The notes beneath the pieces were generated by a model. It searched no databases. It had not been told where the DNA came from and saw nothing but the letters and a program-made list of their open reading frames with translations. 64,000 bases of DNA from Actinomycetes bacterium (GTDB taxonomy: Bacteria > Actinomycetota > Actinomycetes > Propionibacteriales > Propionibacteriaceae): the NCBI GenBank assembly GCA_023392635.1, contig JAEVYS010000092.1:1-64000 (forward strand), given 5' to 3'. Below are positions 60,358 through 64,000 of the stretch, in pieces. Position 1 is the stretch's first letter. Each line of letters starts with the position of its first letter. Made by a program: the position numbers and the translations under genes.

Positions 60358-60936
60358 TCAGGACTTGGGCAGCACCACGACGCGGCGGTGCGGCTCCTCA
60401 CCCTCAGACTCGCTGATCAGGCCGGCAGCCGCGACCGAGTCATGGACGATCTTCCGCTCGAACGGGTTCATCGGTGCGAGGCGCACGGCCTCACCCGACT
60501 CCTTCACCTCGGCGACGGCGTCCCGCGCGAGATCCTGGAGCACCTTGCGTCGCTTGTCCCGGTGGCCGCCGATGTCGAGCATCAGCCGGCTGCGGTGACC
60601 GGTCTCGGTCATCACGGCGAGCCGGGCCAACTCCTGCAGCGCCTCGAGCACCTCGCCGTCCTTCCCGACGAGGACGTCGCCCTCGGTGAGGATCGAGACG
60701 TGCGCACGGCCGCCTTCGGCGTAGGTGTCGATGTCGCCGTCCAGGTCGGCGATGTCGAGCAGCTCCTCGAGGTAGTCGGCCGCGATCTCACCCTCGTTCT
60801 CCAGGGCCGACTCCTTGCGCGACCGCGGCGCCTCCTCGGCGTCCTCGGTGCCGACCCCTTCGGTCTCGACGTCGTCGGTCTCGACGTCGACGCTCTCTTC
60901 GACGACCACGTCCAGGTCGTTCTGATCTTCGCTCAC
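60358..60936 (-). CDS. khpB: KhpB/Jag-like RNA-binding protein (KH and R3H domains)
   Basis: 192 residues. Acidic N-terminus (about 1-50), a KH-like domain with LVGKDGEVLEALQELARLAV and an R3H domain with RLAPMNPFERKIVHDSV. Lacks the Jag-N domain of firmicutes. Binds RNA; role in division control in other bacteria. GTG start. Between yidC and rsmG in the standard order. Confidence 0.93.
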   Translation of the reverse strand: MSEDQNDLDVVVEESVDVETDDVETEGVGTEDAEEAPRSRKESALENEGEIAADYLEELLDIADLDGDIDTYAEGGRAHVSILTEGDVLVGKDGEVLEALQELARLAVMTETGHRSRLMLDIGGHRDKRRKVLQDLARDAVAEVKESGEAVRLAPMNPFERKIVHDSVAAAGLISESEGEEPHRRVVVLPKS

Positions 60937-60955
60937 GTTGTCCTACTCCTCGTCG

Positions 60956-62062
60956 CTACTGCTTGCGCCCGGCGCGGCTGTTCTTCTTCGGCTGCTGCCG
61001 CTGGATCACCTGTCGTTGCACGCCGGGCGAGGCCACCTCGTCGGTGGGGCTCGTCGCCGTCGCCGTGCTCGTGCGGCTCGTGCCGCTGTTCTGCCGGGCG
61101 ACCTTGGTCGGGTCGTACGCACCGGTCTCCGGACGCTTGCGGGACGTGCCGCGGCGCTTGGCTGCGATCTCGTCCGGATCCTTGCCCTTCGCCCGCATGC
61201 GCTCCTCCCAGTCGACGTAGGCGGGAGTGCCGGGGGCGGGGTTGTTGTGGATCAGGATGTACTGCTGGCCCATCGTCCACAGGTTCGAGGTCAGCCAGTA
61301 GATCAGCACGCCGATCGGGATGCTCACGCCACCGATCGCGTAGATCGCGGGGAACAGGTACAGCATCATCTTCTGCTGCTGCGCCATCGGCCCGGTCAGG
61401 GCGTCCGGTGGCATGTTCTTGCGCATGAGCTGCAGCTGGGTGATGAACAGGACGCCGGTCATCAACACGATGAGGATCAGCGTGACCCACTGGGTGGCGC
61501 CGAAGCCGTTCAGCGGCAGGAAGGTCGACGAGATCGGGGCCCCGAACAGCGTTGCGTTCTTCAGCGACGTCACCAGGTGCGCGTTCGCCTCGCCCTCGAA
61601 GAAGGCCCCGAGGGCGTTGCCGTGCGACACGCTGTTCAGCACGTAGAACAGGGCGAGGAAGATCGGCATCTGCAGGAGCAACGGCAGGCAGGACGCCATC
61701 GGGTTGACGCCTTCCTCCTTGTACAGCTGCATGGTCTCGCGGCCGAGCCGCTCACGGTCGTGGCCGTACTTCTCGTTGAGCTCCTTGACCTTGGGCTGGA
61801 TCAGCTGCATGTTGCGCGCCGAGTTGATCTGCCGGACGAACAGCGGGATCAGCGCGCTACGGATGACAACGGTTAGCAGGACGATCGACAACGCCCAGGT
61901 GCCGCCCCAGTCGGGGTTCATGCCGAGCATGGACAGCAGCGAGTGGGCGCCGACCAGGATGCCGGACACCGCCCAGTACAGCGGCGTCATCATCGTGCCG
62001 AGGAAGCCGAGGAAGTCGTCCCACAGGTTCAGGGGGACGAGCAGGGGAAGGAGTGCGTTCAT
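60956..62062 (-). CDS. yidC: Membrane protein insertase YidC
   Basis: 368 residues. TM helices including LLTVVIRSALIPLFVRQINSARNMQLIQPKVKELNEKYG, GVNPMASCLPLLLQMPIFLALFYVLN and SIPIGVLIYWLTSNLWTMGQQYIL are the insertase core; the conserved Arg in the hydrophilic groove is in VIRSALIP. Long basic tail. Inserts small membrane proteins with or without Sec. Confidence 0.97.
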   Translation of the reverse strand: MNALLPLLVPLNLWDDFLGFLGTMMTPLYWAVSGILVGAHSLLSMLGMNPDWGGTWALSIVLLTVVIRSALIPLFVRQINSARNMQLIQPKVKELNEKYGHDRERLGRETMQLYKEEGVNPMASCLPLLLQMPIFLALFYVLNSVSHGNALGAFFEGEANAHLVTSLKNATLFGAPISSTFLPLNGFGATQWVTLILIVLMTGVLFITQLQLMRKNMPPDALTGPMAQQQKMMLYLFPAIYAIGGVSIPIGVLIYWLTSNLWTMGQQYILIHNNPAPGTPAYVDWEERMRAKGKDPDEIAAKRRGTSRKRPETGAYDPTKVARQNSGTSRTSTATATSPTDEVASPGVQRQVIQRQQPKKNSRAGRKQ

Positions 62063-62370
62063 TTCACCTCGTGGACGCAGGGACGCGCCAGGTCAGGGGC
62101 CGGGACGGCCGGAGAGGACTTCTGCGCCTGTTCAGCGGCCCAGGCTTCGGCGGCCGGCGTGCCCGGGACGGGGTCGTACCCGCCCAACGCCCACGGGTGG
62201 CAGCTCGCCAGCCGTCTCGTTGCCAGCCAGGTGCCCTTCGCCGCGCCGTGCACCGTGACCGCCTCCAGGGCGTAGGCGGAGCACGACGGGTAGTACTTGC
62301 AGACATTGCCGTACAGCGGGCTGATCACGGCCCGGTAGGCCCTGAGGAAACCGATCACCACGTACTTCAT
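62059..62370 (-). CDS. yidD: Membrane protein insertion efficiency factor YidD
   Basis: 103 residues. FLRAYRAVISPLYGNVCKYYPSCSAYALEAVTVHGAAKGTWLATRRLASCHPW has the YidD Cys pattern. ATGA overlaps both with yidC and with rnpA. Confidence 0.96.
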   Translation of the reverse strand: MKYVVIGFLRAYRAVISPLYGNVCKYYPSCSAYALEAVTVHGAAKGTWLATRRLASCHPWALGGYDPVPGTPAAEAWAAEQAQKSSPAVPAPDLARPCVHEVK

Positions 62371-62705
62371 GAGGCCAGCCGATCCAGCGCGCCCGCCAGG
62401 GCCGAATCGAAGTCCGCGGCCAGGCTCTGGGTGACCGCGGCCGCCGGCAGCGCCCGCACCACCACGTCGACCGGGAACGGGACCGACGGCAGGGCGCGAG
62501 CGGCGAGATGACGCAGCCGCCGCTTCACGCGATTGCGGTGGACGGCGTTGCCCACCGCCCTGGAGACGATGAAGCCCGCCCGCGACTCGACCTCCGGGGT
62601 GCGACGGGCGTGCACGACCAGGCTCGCGCGTCCACAACGGACGCCCTGGCGCAACGTGTCGCGGAAGTCCCCGGGGTTACGCAACCGCGACCGGGCAGGC
62701 AACAC
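62367..62705 (-). CDS. rnpA: Ribonuclease P protein component
   Basis: 112 residues. LPARSRLRNPGDFRDTLRQGVR, VSRAVGNAVHRNRVKRRLRH is the RNR motif of the family. GTG 62705 is chosen as the start, since MLPARxRLRxxxDF is the usual N-terminus; the open frame upstream runs over rpmH. With RNase P RNA it processes tRNA 5' ends. Confidence 0.96.
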   Translation of the reverse strand: MLPARSRLRNPGDFRDTLRQGVRCGRASLVVHARRTPEVESRAGFIVSRAVGNAVHRNRVKRRLRHLAARALPSVPFPVDVVVRALPAAAVTQSLAADFDSALAGALDRLAS

Positions 62706-62716
62706 CGCGAACCGGC

Positions 62717-62854
62717 TCAGCCGGCCAGACGGACGCGGCCCTGACGACGACGGGCCGAGATGATGGCGCGCCCCGCACGGGTGCGCATCCGCAGACGGAA
62801 GCCATGGGTGCGGCTGCGACGCCGGTTGCTCGGCTGGAAAGTGCGCTTGCTCAC
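62717..62854 (-). CDS. rpmH: Ribosomal protein L34
   Basis: 45 residues: [19 protein letters not shown] then [21 protein letters not shown] and VRLAG. Starts with GTG at 62854, with GGGAG 8 bases upstream. 11 bases before rnpA. Conserved marker of the dnaA side of the origin. Confidence 0.97.
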   Translation of the reverse strand: MSKRTFQPSNRRRSRTHGFRLRMRTRAGRAIISARRRQGRVRLAG

Positions 62855-63177
62855 GCGAGTGCTCCCAAGTTCGTAATTTTCGGATCAGATGCGCCCACCT
62901 GGGCGCACGGGTGTCGCGACAGCGACTGCCCAACTCTACGCGGCGCGCCCGACCCCGGGCAAACCGAACAGGACTTCCCTCACACGTCGAGTCGACACGC
63001 CGATACGACGTGGTCAACTTTCAGAACCGTTTGCGCGGCCCGCCAGACCTCGCTAGGTTGCTCTAGGCCGACGGGGATCACAACCCCCGTGGTCCGCTGC
63101 ATCCTTGATGCACAGTCTGTGGACAATAGTGTGGAAACCTGGCTGGGGCAGGTAGTGAAGGAGCCGAAGCAGGACCC
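62855..63177. other. Probable oriC / rpmH-dnaA intergenic region
   Basis: The 323-bp gap between the divergent rpmH and dnaA genes, the standard place for an actinobacterial origin or part of it (the other part lies between dnaA and dnaN, outside this window). TGTGGACAA at 63118-63126 is a good DnaA box (complement TTGTCCACA); TGTGGAAAC at 63131-63139 is weaker. The sequence is less GC-rich than its flanks. No AT-rich 13-mers were clearly seen. Confidence 0.6.
63118..63126 (-). promoter_or_regulatory. DnaA box
   Basis: TGTGGACAA, the complement of TTGTCCACA, 51 bases before the dnaA start. Likely for origin binding and autoregulation of dnaA. Confidence 0.7.
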
Positions 63178-64000
63178 ATGTCGCAACCGCCCCAACCCAG
63201 CGAACCCATCGCGTCCGGTGGCCTCGATGGCGCCTGGTCGCACGTGTGGGAGTCTTCCGACCCGGTGACGCGCGGCTGGCTGCAGGGCATGCGTCCGGTG
63301 ACGATCCACGACTCGCTGGTCATCCTTGCCGTGGCGAACGACTTCACCCGCGACCGTGTCGAGAGCCGCCTGCGTCCTGCGATCGAGCAGCAGTTCTCCG
63401 AGTACTTCTCCCGTCCCATCAGGCTGGCCATCGACGTGGATCCGAAGCTCGGGGACGGGGTGGCGCAACCCGAGCCGGCGGCGCCCACTCCCGAACCGCC
63501 GCCCGCCATCACGCGTCCGGCGCCCGGACGGACCGGCGGAGACCGGCTCAACCCGAAGTACTCCTTCGAGACCTTCGTCATCGGCAACTCCAACCGCTTC
63601 GCCCACGCGGCAGCGGTTGCGGTCGCCGAGGCCCCGGGCAAGGCGTACAACCCGCTGATGATCTACGGCGACTCCGGACTGGGCAAGACCCACCTGCTGC
63701 ACGCCGTCGGGCACTACATCCGCAACTACTACGACCGGGTGCGCGTGAAGTACGTGTCCACTGAGGAACTCACCAACGACTTCATCAACGCCGTCTCCGA
63801 CAACCGGACGGCCGACTTCCGCCGGCAGTACCGGGACGTGGACGTGCTCCTGATCGACGACATCCAGTTCCTCGAGGGCAAGATCCAGACGCAGGAGGAG
63901 TTCTTCCACACCTTCAACACCCTCCACACCGCCCAGAAGCAGATCGTGCTCACGTCCGACCGTCCTCCCAAAGGGCTGGAGGCGCTGGAGCCCCGGTTGC
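63178..64000 (+). CDS. dnaA: Chromosomal replication initiator DnaA (5' part, cut by the window end)
   Basis: 274 codons are in the window. Domain I (about 10-90: [51 protein letters not shown]), a Pro-rich domain II, then the AAA+ domain beginning [55 protein letters not shown] (Walker [10 protein letters not shown]) and Walker [14 protein letters not shown]. The frame is open to the end; the DNA-binding domain IV lies beyond base 64000. Confidence 0.96.
   Translation, partial: MSQPPQPSEPIASGGLDGAWSHVWESSDPVTRGWLQGMRPVTIHDSLVILAVANDFTRDRVESRLRPAIEQQFSEYFSRPIRLAIDVDPKLGDGVAQPEPAAPTPEPPPAITRPAPGRTGGDRLNPKYSFETFVIGNSNRFAHAAAVAVAEAPGKAYNPLMIYGDSGLGKTHLLHAVGHYIRNYYDRVRVKYVSTEELTNDFINAVSDNRTADFRRQYRDVDVLLIDDIQFLEGKIQTQEEFFHTFNTLHTAQKQIVLTSDRPPKGLEALEPRL

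Overview
This GC-rich window (roughly 70% GC by eye, many GTG starts, gene order rpmH-rnpA-yidD-yidC-khpB-rsmG-parA-parB ahead of dnaA) is the left flank of the replication origin of an actinobacterial chromosome. The MurJ protein fused to a pseudokinase, the DUF6049 and DUF3817 proteins, an HRD-less kinase fold and a [13 protein letters not shown] DnaA Walker A all fit Actinomycetota. GlpABC-type anaerobic glycerol oxidation and the general gene mix suggest a facultative anaerobe of the Propionibacteriales/Propionibacteriaceae; the family is an inference, not something read directly.

Layout. 0-24 kb is a mosaic of small units: the end of a gene from outside the window, a TPR-CHAT putative protease, an RHH protein, a GNAT enzyme, a ketopantoate reductase, a complete AMMECR1-MEMO-radical SAM (AmmeMemoRadiSam) set, alanine dehydrogenase with a divergent Lrp regulator, a two-component system, a septum-formation-type lipoprotein, an ArsR-SRPBCC-VOC operon, a flavin reductase-monooxygenase pair, MscS, a hydrolase, an EamA exporter with Tag glycosylase, an acyl-CoA ligase and a MarR-controlled MFS exporter. 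22.8-30.5 kb is the conserved block HAD phosphatase, CCA-adding enzyme, DUF6049 protein, MurJ-pseudokinase.

30.5-50.2 kb looks like an accessory block set into a normally conserved neighbourhood (murJ to trxBA in mycobacteria): a secreted subtilase with five IPT/TIG repeats, a glycerol regulon (glpF-glpK on the minus strand, a SorC-type regulator and glpABC on the plus strand), YaaA, and a pentitol or related polyol operon (kinase, ABC importer, dehydrogenase) run from a divergent promoter shared with a ROK repressor. 50.2-64 kb returns to the ori core: trxBA behind a promoter that matches the SigR/SigH consensus, an HxlR-VOC operon, an aminotransferase-ATP-grasp-SURF1-DUF3817-GNAT operon, parAB with two parS sites, rsmG, khpB, yidC, yidD, rnpA, rpmH, the probable oriC and the first 274 codons of dnaA.

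Non-coding structure of note: two 68-bp palindromic elements 44 kb apart (7993-8060 and 51685-51752), a cluster of four 28-29-bp GGGGACGGTTCC units arranged head-on (36997-37170), several near-perfect operator palindromes next to the regulators that probably bind them, and a series of genes that appear to be leaderless (a -10 element 6-8 bases before the start codon and no Shine-Dalgarno). No tRNA, rRNA, CRISPR array, prophage or transposase gene was seen.
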